In this document: positions 1 through 8,120 of the stretch, piece after piece
How the letters are laid out: every line of letters begins with the position of its first letter
How positions within the stretch are numbered: the first letter of the stretch is position 1
NCBI RefSeq assembly: GCF_030813695.1
Contig: NZ_JAUSVA010000002.1
Location: 4,278,001-4,342,000 of the forward strand
From: Kitasatospora herbaricolor
GTDB lineage: Bacteria; Actinomycetota; Actinomycetes; Streptomycetales; Streptomycetaceae
Length of the DNA: 64,000 nt
Direction: 5' to 3'
Program-made: the position numbers and the translations under genes
The notes under the pieces: model-generated
The model's input: the letters and a program-made list of their open reading frames with translations, nothing else
Database searches by the model: none
Told to the model about the DNA's origin: nothing

Positions 1-685
1 GTTCGGGCCATGAGTTGTGGAGCTGGTCGCGGACCGTGCCGGCCCAGGTGGCGAGGCGGTCGCGCAGGACGTGGCCTTGGGCCTTGTGGATGCGCTCGCG
101 GAACGGTTCGACCTTCTCGTTGGGGGCACGTCGGCGCATCCGGACGATGACGGAGCGGCTCATGATGGTGTCGGGCAGGTCGCCCAGGCCGCCCATGGCT
201 AGGGCGGCGTAGACGGGGAAGGGCTGGACGGTCTGGGTGGAGCCGTCGCCGACGCACCGCAGGACGACGCCGCTTCGGCGGTGCCCGGAGTTGATGAGGC
301 CGCGCAGGTCCTCGTTTCCCGCGGCCTTGGGGCCGAAGGTGGTGTCGATCTCGTCGAAGAGGACGGTCGGGCGGGCCTCGCTGTCGGACACCGAGCGGAA
401 CAGCGCGGCCGGGCTCACGTCGGTGGTGAGCATCGGCCGCGGGGTGAGGGTTTCGATGATCTCCAGCGCGCGGGTCTTGCCGCTGCCGGGCTCCGGGGAG
501 AGGAACGCGATGCGCGGGGTGGACTCGAAGCAGTCAAGCAGGTGGGTGTGGGCGTCCCACAGGACCACGGCGACGTAGGCGGCCTCGGAGGGGAAGACGT
601 TGAAGCGCCGGTGGTGGGCCTCGACCGCATCCAGCACGGCGGCGCCGTCCTCCGTGGGGCTGTTCGGGTTGCGGGTGTTGGTCAT
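1..685 (-). CDS. DUF3631-type replication ATPase, C-terminally cut by window edge
   Basis: The reading frame runs off the window start with no stop; 228 codons are visible. A Walker A motif SPEPGSGKT lies at about residues 63-71 and a Walker B-like FDEID follows about 45 residues later, then an arginine-rich stretch ending in MSRSVIVRM. This pattern matches the DUF3631 domain found behind Prim-Pol proteins in actinomycete plasmids and AICEs, where it is thought to act as the helicase or ATPase part of the replication initiator. The ATG at 685 overlaps the Prim-Pol stop by 4 bp (ATGA), so the two are co-translated. Element B has a different ATPase at the same place. Function in replication is inferred from family and position. 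Confidence 0.8.
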   Translation of the reverse strand, partial: MTNTRNPNSPTEDGAAVLDAVEAHHRRFNVFPSEAAYVAVVLWDAHTHLLDCFESTPRIAFLSPEPGSGKTRALEIIETLTPRPMLTTDVSPAALFRSVSDSEARPTVLFDEIDTTFGPKAAGNEDLRGLINSGHRRSGVVLRCVGDGSTQTVQPFPVYAALAMGGLGDLPDTIMSRSVIVRMRRRAPNEKVEPFRERIHKAQGHVLRDRLATWAGTVRDQLHNSWPE

Positions 686-1560
686 GCGGCCCGTCCTGCG
701 GTGGTGTTGGCCAGGCCCCATTCGAGGCCGGAGCGGATGGTGCGGGCGGACTCGGTGTCGCTGATGCCGGCGGCCTGGGCGGCGGCGGTGAGCCGGTTCT
801 CGACCTCGGTGCGGGTGAGGTGGCGGGTGGCGACCATGCGGGCCAGGGAGCGGGCGGCGCCGACCAGGGCGTGGTTGCGGCCGCCTTCGCCGGTGGTGGC
901 GACCTTGTCGCACTCCCGGTCCAGCGCGGTGTTCGCCCACGCGGCGGGGTCGGAGATCCGCCCCGACGCAGCCGCGGGTGCAGGCCGGGCGGTGGTGCTC
1001 CTTTCGCTGATCAGCAAAAGAGCGGGAAGGGGCAGGGGCGGCAGGTCGAGTTCCACCCGGTAGACGCCGCCGTCCACGACCGAGCCCGGGGCGACGACGT
1101 AGCCGCCGGCGGACCGGGTGTCGATCAGCCACCCGAGCCTGCCGACCGTGTTGGGCTGCACCGGGCCGGCGGGCGCGGCGAAGTACAGGTGGCGTCCGTT
1201 GCGGCAGGTCCGGACCCGGAACGTCTGATCGGGCACCGACTGCTCGGCCCGGTGGAAGAGTTCGGCGAACACGTCGGTGCCGTCCGTGATCCCCGGCTCC
1301 GCCCATTCCGCCGGCGGCCGGGCCGCCGACGACTTCGGGGTGTCGAGGTCGATCACGACCAGAGCGGACGGGCCGCACGCGATGCCGACGTTGAACGGGC
1401 CGGTGGCCCAGCAGCGGCGGATGCGGGCCGGGTCGGTGGTGGCGCGCTGCTCCCAGCCGTGGACGGCGGGGCGCTTGGTGTTCGGGGTGAGCGGGAAGAC
1501 GTGCCAGCCGCGCTCGGCCGCGCCGAGGGCGGCGGCGAGCAGGGCGGGTTGTGCGCTCAT
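682..1560 (-). CDS. Bifunctional DNA primase/polymerase (Prim-Pol)
   Basis: This 292-residue protein starts with the typical Prim-Pol N terminus: AALGAAERGWHVFPLTPNTK, then KRPAVHGWEQRATTD, and LVVIDLD at about residues 67-73, which carries the paired catalytic acids. GRHLYFAAP and GYVVAPGS further on are the other family signatures. Such proteins prime and extend DNA and start replication of excised AICEs. The C terminus has a small helical region rich in Arg and Thr. It overlaps the DUF3631 gene by 4 bp and likely works with it. Start chosen at the ATG 1560, right at the conserved N terminus. Element B carries a counterpart at 46,961-47,815. Confidence 0.9.
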   Translation of the reverse strand: MSAQPALLAAALGAAERGWHVFPLTPNTKRPAVHGWEQRATTDPARIRRCWATGPFNVGIACGPSALVVIDLDTPKSSAARPPAEWAEPGITDGTDVFAELFHRAEQSVPDQTFRVRTCRNGRHLYFAAPAGPVQPNTVGRLGWLIDTRSAGGYVVAPGSVVDGGVYRVELDLPPLPLPALLLISERSTTARPAPAAASGRISDPAAWANTALDRECDKVATTGEGGRNHALVGAARSLARMVATRHLTRTEVENRLTAAAQAAGISDTESARTIRSGLEWGLANTTAGRAA

Positions 1561-1638
1561 GTGGGAGGTCCCCTCGGTCGGGGCCCGGCCCCGGGGGCGC
1601 TAACGCGTCGGGTGGCGGCCCCGGGGCCGGGCTGGGTG

Positions 1639-1998
1639 TCAGAGGTCGAAGAGGGCGTCCGGCTCGGCGGCGGGGGCCGTGGCGCGGTGGGCCTTGTGGG
1701 CGGCGGTGCGGGTGGCGTGGTGGCAGTCGGGGCACCAGGCGGCCAGGCGCTGCTTGGGCAGGGCGGCGGCCTGGTGGTCGGGCAGCAGCAGGTCGGCCGG
1801 GTCGGCGGGGGCGGCGATGAGGTGGACGGTGCCGCCGCCGTGCCGGTGGTTGAGTCCGGCATGCTGGCGGGGGCAGCGGCCGCCGTCCTTGGCGTGGTTC
1901 TTGCCGCAGGTGCCGCGGCACTGGCAGCGGCCGGCGGCGGCCGCCATGACGGCCTGCCACAGGTCGGGGCAGGCGAGGGGCGGGATGCGGTCGTTCAC
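1639..1998 (-). CDS. Small HNH-like zinc-binding protein
   Basis: A 119-residue protein with a cysteine cluster C25, C27, C31 and C42, a histidine-rich middle (LNHRHGGG) and CPDCHHATRTAAHKAH at about 89-104. The paired CxxC motifs with HH suggest an HNH/McrA-like zinc fold, common in phages and plasmids as small endonucleases. The GTG start at 1998 overlaps the methyltransferase stop by 4 bp (GTGA), so it is translationally coupled to it. A nuclease encoded right behind a cytosine methyltransferase could be a restriction partner, but the key HNH residues are not clear enough to claim that. Confidence 0.65.
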   Translation of the reverse strand: MNDRIPPLACPDLWQAVMAAAAGRCQCRGTCGKNHAKDGGRCPRQHAGLNHRHGGGTVHLIAAPADPADLLLPDHQAAALPKQRLAAWCPDCHHATRTAAHKAHRATAPAAEPDALFDL

Positions 1999-3266
1999 GC
2001 GGCGGCCTCCGCCCCGGGGAGGGGGGTGGCGCGGGTGTGGAGGATGCGCAGGGCGGCGGCGGCCTGGGCGGGCAGGACGCCGTTGCCGAGGGCTTTGAGC
2101 TGGGCGGTGCGGTTCAGCCCGGGGACGGCGGTGACCCATCCGGGTTCGAGGCCCATGAGCCATTCGACGAACGGCGGGCTCAGGCGTCCTCGATCGTCAG
2201 TTGGCCGGGGGGCGGGCCGCCCGCAGACCTGCGCCCATCGCGTGATGGCCTCGGTGTAGGGTCCCCAATCCGTGCCGCCGCCGAGGGAAGTGTCAGATCC
2301 CCCTTGGAGCCGCGCTGGTTCGGGCCGCCCTTGGTGCCGTCCGTCGCCCTCGGCGTGGGCGGCAGGAGCCTGGCCGCGTCGATCAGTGTCTGCCCGTGGC
2401 CCGAGCCGTAGGGCATCCCGTCCGACCGGAAGTTCGCCGTCGCCCGGGAGTCCGCCACAGTCGGTGTGGGCAGCAGGGCGCCGATCAGGGTCGGGTTGCC
2501 CCGGCCGTACGTCGCGCTCCGCCGCTCGCCGTCCGCTGTCACCGGGGTGGGCAGCGGGGAGACGGTGTGTCGCAGGTTCATCCCGCCGCGGGCGGCGTGT
2601 CCGGTGCAGGTGGCCTCGGAGACCGTCGGGGTGGGCAGCGGCCGCACCACGTTCGGCAGGGCGTCCGGGAAGCCCGGGCCGCGGCGGTCGCGGGCCCTGG
2701 GGGTGCGCAGGCCAGGCGAGGAGGAAGACCCGGGTGCGCTGGTGGGGGGCGCCGACGTCGGACGCTCGCAGGCTGAGCCATTCCGCATCGAACCCGAGGC
2801 CGGCCAGGTCTCCGAGTACTGCGCCGAGAGCTCGAAGAGTGAGGGGGCGTCCTGTTGCCGGGTCCACACCCGCAGTTCCGGGTTCCACCGCACGGTCGGC
2901 ATTCGCCGAGAGGAGCCCTTTGACATTCTCGATCACCACCGTTCGGGGCTTCAGTTCGTGGATGGCGTGGGCGACCTGCGACCAGAGGCCGGAGCGAGTG
3001 CCAGCCTTGAGGCCGGCGCGCTTGCCGGCGCTGGAGACGTCCTGGCAGGGGAACCCGGCGGTGAGGACGTCCACCGGTTCCTGCTCGGCCCAGCGCACGG
3101 CGGCGATGTCACCGAGGTTGGGGACATCGGGGTGGTGGTGGGCGAGGATCGCGGACGCGCCGGGGTCGATGTCCGCCACCCACGCCACCGAGCCGCCGAA
3201 CACCTCCCGCACGGCCATGTCCAGGCCGCCGTAGCCGGTGCACAGCGACCCGATCCGCAGGCTCAC
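1995..3266 (-). CDS. DNA (cytosine-5) methyltransferase
   Basis: The 423-residue protein has the ordered C5-methylase motifs: motif I SLCTGYGGLDMAV (residues 7-19), motif IV GFPCQ with catalytic Cys74, motif VI ENV (113-115), motif VIII HQRTRVFLLAW, and a C terminus with PFVEWLMGL and LKALGNGV. It transfers methyl groups to cytosine C5 in DNA; in an AICE it would protect the element from host restriction or mark its DNA. The GTG at 3266 overlaps the previous stop by 4 bp; a longer upstream extension would be low-complexity. Between motif VIII and the FVEW region the third-position GC pattern moves to another frame (see the overlapping entry), so the target-recognition region is uncertain in this reading. 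Confidence 0.85.
   Translation of the reverse strand: MSLRIGSLCTGYGGLDMAVREVFGGSVAWVADIDPGASAILAHHHPDVPNLGDIAAVRWAEQEPVDVLTAGFPCQDVSSAGKRAGLKAGTRSGLWSQVAHAIHELKPRTVVIENVKGLLSANADRAVEPGTAGVDPATGRPLTLRALGAVLGDLAGLGFDAEWLSLRASDVGAPHQRTRVFLLAWPAHPQGPRPPRPGLPGRPAERGAAAAHPDGLRGHLHRTRRPRRDEPATHRLPAAHPGDSGRRAAERDVRPGQPDPDRRPAAHTDCGGLPGDGELPVGRDALRLGPRADTDRRGQAPAAHAEGDGRHQGRPEPARLQGGSDTSLGGGTDWGPYTEAITRWAQVCGRPAPRPTDDRGRLSPPFVEWLMGLEPGWVTAVPGLNRTAQLKALGNGVLPAQAAAALRILHTRATPLPGAEAAA
2180..2926 (-). other. Alternative coding frame inside the methyltransferase gene (LPTP-repeat frame)
   Basis: A second minus-strand frame, open for 248 codons, lies inside the methyltransferase. It repeats the phrase LPTP four times or nearly so, with SSSSPGL, ATDGTKGGPNQRGS and YSETWPASGSMRNG between. 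From recall, such LPTP-repeat texts occur in proteins linked to phage and actinomycete C5-methylases. In about 2270-2730 this frame has third codon positions almost all G or C, while the main frame has many A or T there. Either a separate overlapping protein is encoded, or the methylase normally reads through this frame and the copy here carries two compensating shifts. I cannot decide which. Confidence 0.4.
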
Positions 3267-3853
3267 CGCCCACCCCCGACCAGGTCGGCGACCAGGTGGG
3301 CGTTGGCGTTGGCGTGCTCCACCAGGTTCCGGATCATCTGCTTGGCCTGGCGGGTCATCGCGGGGCCCGGCCGGGCGCCCGACGGCGCGATGAGGACGTG
3401 CTGCGGGACGGGCACGTAGAGGGTGGCGGTCAGCAGCAGGGCGGGGCGGTCGAGGTCCCGCTCCACGAGGCGCAACCACCGGTCGGTGCTGATGTGCCAG
3501 GGGTCGCGTCGCCAGTCCTCGGGCCGGGTGGCGGGCCGGTGGGCGAGGACCTGGTGGTGCAGGGGGACGTCGATTCGGAGCGCGATCTGGTCGTAGTCCT
3601 CGCCGGTGGTGATCAGGGCCAGGCCGTTCAGGTCGGGGCGGATGCGGACGTAGCCGGGGGACATGACGGGGCTGGTGGCGATCCGCCAGACGGCGTGGGC
3701 GAAGTCGAGCGGCCGGAGCGGGTCGCCGTCGTCGTGGAGGTCGCCGGCGTTGACGGCGAGGTAGGCGCCGAAGCGGGAGTTGCCGTTGGAGCCGTTGGCC
3801 TTGTCGTACTCGTCGTCGGCGAGGGCGAGCATCTGGGCGGCGAACTGGGGCAT
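3263..3853 (-). CDS. Hypothetical AICE backbone protein, 196 aa
   Basis: No recognised catalytic motif. The protein is soluble-looking, opens with PQFAAQMLALADDEYDKANG, and has a central stretch (DLNGLALITTGEDYDQIAL, then HRPATRPEDWRRDPWHIST) followed by a basic C terminus. It contains no membrane segment or signal peptide. It sits directly upstream of the methyltransferase and overlaps it by 4 bp, so the two are translated together; its role may be linked to DNA metabolism of the element. Codon use is typical high-GC. Start is the ATG at 3853, just after the hairpin at 3888-3936. Confidence 0.7.
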   Translation of the reverse strand: MPQFAAQMLALADDEYDKANGSNGNSRFGAYLAVNAGDLHDDGDPLRPLDFAHAVWRIATSPVMSPGYVRIRPDLNGLALITTGEDYDQIALRIDVPLHHQVLAHRPATRPEDWRRDPWHISTDRWLRLVERDLDRPALLLTATLYVPVPQHVLIAPSGARPGPAMTRQAKQMIRNLVEHANANAHLVADLVGGGR

Positions 3854-3887
3854 GCTTGGTCCGATCTCGTCTTGAACGGGGTCGAGG

Positions 3888-3936
3888 ACCCGCAGCAGCC
3901 GGGAGTTCCCGGCAAGGTCGTCCGGCTGCTGCGGGT
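3888..3936 (-). terminator. 15-bp inverted repeat between operon segments
   Basis: ACCCGCAGCAGCCGG at 3888-3902 pairs perfectly with 3922-3936 around a 19-base loop. On the minus strand it lies after the stop of the 3957-4370 gene and before the ATG at 3853. There is no clear T-run, as is usual in streptomycetes. It may end or attenuate transcription between the transfer genes and the methylase/replication genes. Confidence 0.55.
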
Positions 3937-3956
3937 TTCGTGCTGTCCCGGGCGGG

Positions 3957-4370
3957 TCAGCGGTTGCGGTTGGTCATGCGGTTGGAGACGTTGAGGCTCA
4001 CGTTCACAGCGCCGCCCCGCCCGCCCCCGCCGCCGTTGCTGTTCTTCAGCAGCCAGGCGAGGGCGAGGACGGCGGCCAGGCAGCCGAGCCCGGTGGTCGC
4101 GGCCGCGACGGCCTGGAGCAGGAACGCGACCCCGACACCGGCGGCGCCCACACCGATGCCGCCGCAGAGCAGCCGGGCGGGCCACGGGTCCCGGGCCGGG
4201 TCGGCCGCGAACTGGTGCTGGGCGGCGAGGTACGGCGCCTGGTGGAGCACGACCGGTGCCGCGGGCTGGTAGGGGACGAGGGGCGCCACCGTCTGCGGGT
4301 TGGTGGCGTAGAGGGGGTGGCCGTCGGCGGTGTAGAGCACCGGGGCGGCGCTCGGCTGCTGGTAGTTCAT
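3957..4370 (-). CDS. Small membrane protein, DUF6251-like
   Basis: The 137-residue protein has a Tyr/Pro/Gln-rich N terminus (about 1-60), then two hydrophobic segments (about 75-93 and 97-113) and a basic Asn/Arg-rich tail ending NRMTNRNR after a Gly-rich spacer. This layout matches small membrane proteins found in Streptomyces transfer regions; I think of DUF6251 but cannot confirm it. The ATG at 4370 has a good AGGAGAG ribosome site 6 bases upstream; a longer in-frame start lacks one. It probably belongs to the spread/transfer functions. Confidence 0.72.
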   Translation of the reverse strand: MNYQQPSAAPVLYTADGHPLYATNPQTVAPLVPYQPAAPVVLHQAPYLAAQHQFAADPARDPWPARLLCGGIGVGAAGVGVAFLLQAVAAATTGLGCLAAVLALAWLLKNSNGGGGGRGGAVNVSLNVSNRMTNRNR

Positions 4371-4407
4371 CGGTGCTCTCCTGTTCGGGGCCGTGCGCGG
4401 GCGTAGA

Positions 4408-4599
4408 TCAGTGGAGGGAGGCGAGCAGGTGGGCAAGGGCGGTGAGGCCCTGGTTCACGGGCCCGGCCAGGCCGGTGCTGGCGGCGGTGAACCCGGACAG
4501 CCAGATGGGCACGGCGGTCATGGCGTTGGCGCGCTGGGTGCGGACGAGGATGATCGTGATGAGGCCGAAGACGACGGCGGCGGACGCGGTGATGAGCAC
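4408..4599 (-). CDS. Small two-segment membrane protein, shared by both elements
   Basis: A 63-residue protein made of two hydrophobic helices joined by a short polar loop. It contains WLSGFTAASTGLAGPVN, which is nearly identical in the element B protein at 48,547-48,732. The conserved motif points to a shared transfer-associated role, perhaps in the membrane next to the TraB translocase or in plasmid spread; that is inference from position. It lies downstream of the FtsK gene in the same operon direction in both elements. Confidence 0.72.
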   Translation of the reverse strand: MLITASAAVVFGLITIILVRTQRANAMTAVPIWLSGFTAASTGLAGPVNQGLTALAHLLASLH

Positions 4600-4620
4600 G
4601 GCGAAGCAGCCCCTTCCGGG

Positions 4621-4756
4621 GTGTCAGATACAGCGCTGGGTGGGGTGTCAGGTCGGGTGACAGAGGGGTGACAGTCGCCGACTGTCACCCCTCGCGCGCA
4701 CGCGTTACCTGGGGAAATGGGCCTCGGGTGACAGTCGGCGACTGTCGCCTGTCACC
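4621..4756. repeat. GTGACAG repeat cluster with two palindromes behind traB
   Basis: Immediately after the FtsK gene stop lie GTGTCAG (4621, 4645) and GTGACAG (4657, 4668, 4728) with further inverted copies. Two of them form near-identical palindromes: a perfect 29-bp one at 4664-4692 and an imperfect one at 4727-4749. Clusters of short repeats near traB form the clt locus bound by TraB in Streptomyces plasmids, so this is a candidate clt. It could also work as a terminator. Confidence 0.55.
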
Positions 4757-6831
4757 TAGGCGACCGAGGTGCGCTCGGGCACGATCTCGTAGCGTCCGGC
4801 CCGGTCGGTCTCGCGCAGACGACCGGTGAGGACCATGTCGGCGACCTGCCCGGAGACCCACTGGCGGGAGCGGTTGAAGCGGTCGCAGTGCTCCATGAAG
4901 TCGGTGGGGCCGACCTCGGTACGGCCCTCGTCCTCGAACTCCGCCAGCAGATCGATCATGGCTGCGCGGGCCTCCTGCTGGCCGAGCTTGCGGGCCGGCG
5001 GCCCGGCCGGCCGGGCGGCGAGGGGCAGGATCGTGCGGACCTCCGGCAGGGCCTGCTCCGGGTCGATCCACTCCCCGCCGTCGTCCTCGTCCGGCTCGAC
5101 ATCGTCGTCCATGTCGTCCCCCGCAGTGAGGTGGAGCGGCCCGTCCTCCTCGTCCCACCCCTCCAAGTCCGCCTGCCCGGCCGCCGCCGGAGCGTCGGGG
5201 AGGGCCGGGAGCGGGTGGCGGGTGCGCTTGGTGAACGCCGGTCCGGCGGCCCTCGCGGCGGCGCCGGCGGTGATCGGGTCGCAGGTCGAGCGGATGTCGG
5301 CGAAGGTGACGGCGGCCCAGTGCAGGTAGTCGGTGGGGGTGAGGTAGGAGCGGGCGGGGGTGGCCCAGAACGTCTCCGGGACGCCGTTGGCGACGAGGTA
5401 GGAGTAGCCGGGCTTCTTGTCCTTCCAGGTGTGCGGCGCCGCCCCGGCGTCCAGGGCCTCGTCGGGGAGGGCGAATCCGGCGTCCCGCTCGTCGCGGACC
5501 CCGAACACCCAGGAGGACCCGAAGGAGGCGCGGGAGTCGGTGGAGACCTGCGTGCCGGAGGCGCGTTGGAGGGAGATGACCAGGGAGATGCCGGCGGAGC
5601 GGGCTTCCTGGGCGATGCCGGTGAACACGTCGTCGTCGGTCTCGCGGATGGTCTTCGCGGCCTCCTCGAACCACGCCACCAGGTACGGCATCCCCGGGGC
5701 CCCGTCGGACTGCGTCTCGGCGCACGCCGGTTCCCACTGCTTGTAGCCGTACTTCGCGAGCCACGCCGTGCGGGCCGGGATGGACGCCCTGAGGGCTTCG
5801 ATCATGGCCTTGGTGGAGTTCATGTCCAGTGCAGCCCAGTCCAGCGAGGGCAGCAGCGGGCCGAGGGTCTGTTCGGCCTTGGCGGGGTCGGACGCCCACA
5901 CGATCACGTCCCGGCGGGTGACGACCTCGCCGAGGACGGTGATGCCACCCTCGGACTTCCCCGAGCCGGTCATCCCCATGACGATCAGGTGCATCGCGTT
6001 GCGTCCCGCGGTGGGGTCGCCGGGGAACCAGAGCAGGGCGTGGGTGCCGTCCTCGTAGATCCCGACCACGATCGGGTCGGCGATCGACCCGCCCGGGGAG
6101 GACGGGCCGGGGAAGGCGACGGTGTTCTTCAGCAGGTCGGTGGGGACGACGGTGACGGTGGCGCGGGAGGAGTCGTCGGGGTCGGTGGTCATCCGCACCG
6201 CGTTCCGGGCGACCTTGAACGCGCCGGCGAGGCGGGGCAGGGCCTTGGCCACGTCGTCGGGGGTGAGTTCCCCGGGCGGCAGCTGGAGGTCGAACGTCGC
6301 CTTGTTCGGGGCGGCCTTGGCGCTGGTGACCATGGTCTTGGCGAGTCCGACCTTCTCCAGCAGGCCCTTGTCGGGGCTGTTGGCCTGGCCGTCGGCGTTG
6401 ACCCGCAGGATCTGGCGGATGTTCCAGGTGGCGGCGAGCGCCGGCGCGCCGATCAGGTAGAGGCTGCCGAGCGGGCCGGTGGCGGGTCCGGCGAGGGCCG
6501 CCGCCGTGAACCAGGAGGTTCCGGCGGCGACCGTGATCGCCGAGTGCAGCCGCCGCTGCTGGGTGGTTGACTTCCCCGCCCACCAGGTGGCGGCGGTGAG
6601 CCCGACGGAGGCGAGGGTGAGGCCGGCGGACGCCGCGGCGGAGCCGCCCCACAGGGCGTAGGCGGGCAGGGACAGGATGCCGGTGCCGCCGGCCAGCAGC
6701 CACGGCGGCAGGTAGGGCTTGGCGCGGTCGAGCAGGTACTCACCCACCCCACCACCCCCGCCCCGGCCGTAGGGGCCGGGGTGGTTGGGGTCGAGGTGAA
6801 GCGGATGAACGCCCTGGTTGGTGCCGGACAC
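4756..6831 (-). CDS. FtsK/SpoIIIE-like DNA translocase (TraB-type conjugative transfer protein)
   Basis: The 691-residue protein has two to three hydrophobic segments near residues 45-130 that would anchor it in the membrane, then an ATPase with Walker A GMTGSGKS at 286-293 and a Walker B region LVAWFEEA. Single FtsK-like proteins of this kind are the only machinery streptomycetes need to pump double-stranded DNA between mycelia. A winged-helix-like C-terminal region (about 625-685) could bind repeated sites in the DNA, like FtsK gamma and TraB. It uses a GTG start at 6831 with upstream AAGGAGGT. The candidate binding repeats begin at its stop codon. Confidence 0.93.
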   Translation of the reverse strand: MSGTNQGVHPLHLDPNHPGPYGRGGGGGVGEYLLDRAKPYLPPWLLAGGTGILSLPAYALWGGSAAASAGLTLASVGLTAATWWAGKSTTQQRRLHSAITVAAGTSWFTAAALAGPATGPLGSLYLIGAPALAATWNIRQILRVNADGQANSPDKGLLEKVGLAKTMVTSAKAAPNKATFDLQLPPGELTPDDVAKALPRLAGAFKVARNAVRMTTDPDDSSRATVTVVPTDLLKNTVAFPGPSSPGGSIADPIVVGIYEDGTHALLWFPGDPTAGRNAMHLIVMGMTGSGKSEGGITVLGEVVTRRDVIVWASDPAKAEQTLGPLLPSLDWAALDMNSTKAMIEALRASIPARTAWLAKYGYKQWEPACAETQSDGAPGMPYLVAWFEEAAKTIRETDDDVFTGIAQEARSAGISLVISLQRASGTQVSTDSRASFGSSWVFGVRDERDAGFALPDEALDAGAAPHTWKDKKPGYSYLVANGVPETFWATPARSYLTPTDYLHWAAVTFADIRSTCDPITAGAAARAAGPAFTKRTRHPLPALPDAPAAAGQADLEGWDEEDGPLHLTAGDDMDDDVEPDEDDGGEWIDPEQALPEVRTILPLAARPAGPPARKLGQQEARAAMIDLLAEFEDEGRTEVGPTDFMEHCDRFNRSRQWVSGQVADMVLTGRLRETDRAGRYEIVPERTSVA

Positions 6832-6872
6832 GGTGACCTCCTTCAGGGGTCAGTGCGGGACAGAGGGGCTGG

Positions 6873-7511
6873 TCAGGCGCCGAAGTCGAAGGACCGGCGC
6901 GGCGGGCGCGGGCGGCCGGAGCGGTTCAGCTCCGGGTCGAACTCCCGCTGGAACGAGGCGTAGGTGCGGGCCGCGTTCTTCGCGGCGTCCTTCGCGTCGT
7001 CGGCGGTCTTCTTCAGGTGCTTCGCCACCCGGCGGGCCCGCATCTGGCCGCTGAACGGCCGCCCGTTCGGGTCGGGGACCTCCTTCAGCACCGCCTGCAG
7101 CACCTCCGCGGCCATGGCCAGCTCGAACGAGAGCTGGAGGAACGCGGCGCGGGCGTTCTCGCAGTAGTTGCGGATGTCCGCGTTGGTGAAGAACTCCGGG
7201 TCACCGAGCGGCGAATGCGTCCGCCCGCCGCCGCGCTGGCCGCCGCCCTGCGCGCCGGGGTTGGCCTGCCCGATCCCGCCCGCCCCCGGCGTGCGGGCGC
7301 CGCCCGAACCGAGCCTGCCACCGCCGGAGTTGTAGTGGAAGTGGTACTGATTCCCGCCGTCACCACCCTGCCCGCCGGCCGGGCGGCCGGCGCCGCGGCC
7401 CCGGGTGCCGCCACCGGGGTTGCCCTGCGGGGACTGCGGCGGTCGGACGTAGTTCTGTCCGGCCTGGAACCACTGCTGCTGGTTGGGGTTGTTCTGCGGA
7501 GGAACGCTCAC
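6873..7511 (-). CDS. Plasmid transfer protein, TraA-like
   Basis: A 212-residue protein with a disordered Gly/Pro/Gln-rich N-terminal half and a helical C-terminal half containing NADIRNYCENARAAFLQLSF and a Lys/Ala-rich coiled segment. It has no membrane segment. In Streptomyces AICEs a protein of this kind, often called TraA, sits directly upstream of the FtsK-like gene, as here. Its exact role is not known; coupling with the translocase is the likely one. Element B has no obvious counterpart. Confidence 0.75.
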   Translation of the reverse strand: MSVPPQNNPNQQQWFQAGQNYVRPPQSPQGNPGGGTRGRGAGRPAGGQGGDGGNQYHFHYNSGGGRLGSGGARTPGAGGIGQANPGAQGGGQRGGGRTHSPLGDPEFFTNADIRNYCENARAAFLQLSFELAMAAEVLQAVLKEVPDPNGRPFSGQMRARRVAKHLKKTADDAKDAAKNAARTYASFQREFDPELNRSGRPRPPRRSFDFGA

Positions 7512-7533
7512 GACGGTGCTCCTTCAGGTGTGG

Positions 7534-8067
7534 TCAGGGCTGGAGCGGGACGGTGGGCACGGTGCGGCGCGAGCGCCACCACGCGGCCTGGCCGGTCGCG
7601 GTGGCGGCGGCCCAGAGGCCGAACAGCGGCCAGTTGATGGTGCCGAACAGGCACGCGGCGCCCGTCCAGAGCGCGACGGCGCTGGTGAGCAGGACCGGAA
7701 GGCGTAGGGCACGGGCCCGGCGGCGCACCGCCGAGCGCGGGTGCCAGCGCCGCACGAGGGCCCATCCGGCGGGGACGAGCAGGGCCGGGACGGTGAGAAC
7801 GATCCCGGCGGCCGGCGCCGCGACGGACAGCAGCCCGGCGGCGGTGAACAGGCCGAGCGCTCCCCACGTCGGCGCCCAGGCGGCGCGGTGGCGCCACAGG
7901 GCGCTGCCGGTCGCGTAGGCCAGCTGTCGGCCGAGGGTGGGGCGTTCGGGGATGACGACGACCACGGGGGCGGCGCCCCGGCCGAGGTCGATCACGTGGG
8001 CGGACGGGCCGCGCCGCCCGCGCTGACGGGGGAGCTGGACCTTGGTGGTACGGACACGCGAACGCAT
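7534..8067 (-). CDS. Membrane protein of the transfer operon
   Basis: The 177-residue protein begins with a very basic tail, then shows two pairs of hydrophobic segments (about 68-115 and 133-165) separated by a basic linker RRWHPRSAVRRRARALR. I chose the ATG at 8067 because GGAGAG lies 6 bases upstream; a GTG at 8091 is also in frame. It sits between SpdB and the TraA-like gene, a place usually taken by spread (Spd) membrane proteins that help move plasmid DNA along septa. No domain is recognised. Confidence 0.7.
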   Translation of the reverse strand: MRSRVRTTKVQLPRQRGRRGPSAHVIDLGRGAAPVVVVIPERPTLGRQLAYATGSALWRHRAAWAPTWGALGLFTAAGLLSVAAPAAGIVLTVPALLVPAGWALVRRWHPRSAVRRRARALRLPVLLTSAVALWTGAACLFGTINWPLFGLWAAATATGQAAWWRSRRTVPTVPLQP

Positions 8068-8120
8068 CGGACACTCTCCAAGTCGATTCACATGCGGGGG
8101 TGTTGGGTGGTGCGCTGTTC

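Noticed and set aside
4685..6703. 672-codon frame overlapping the TraB gene on the same strand
   Set aside because: Arg/Pro/Gly-rich text with no domain; the other frame carries the Walker motifs.
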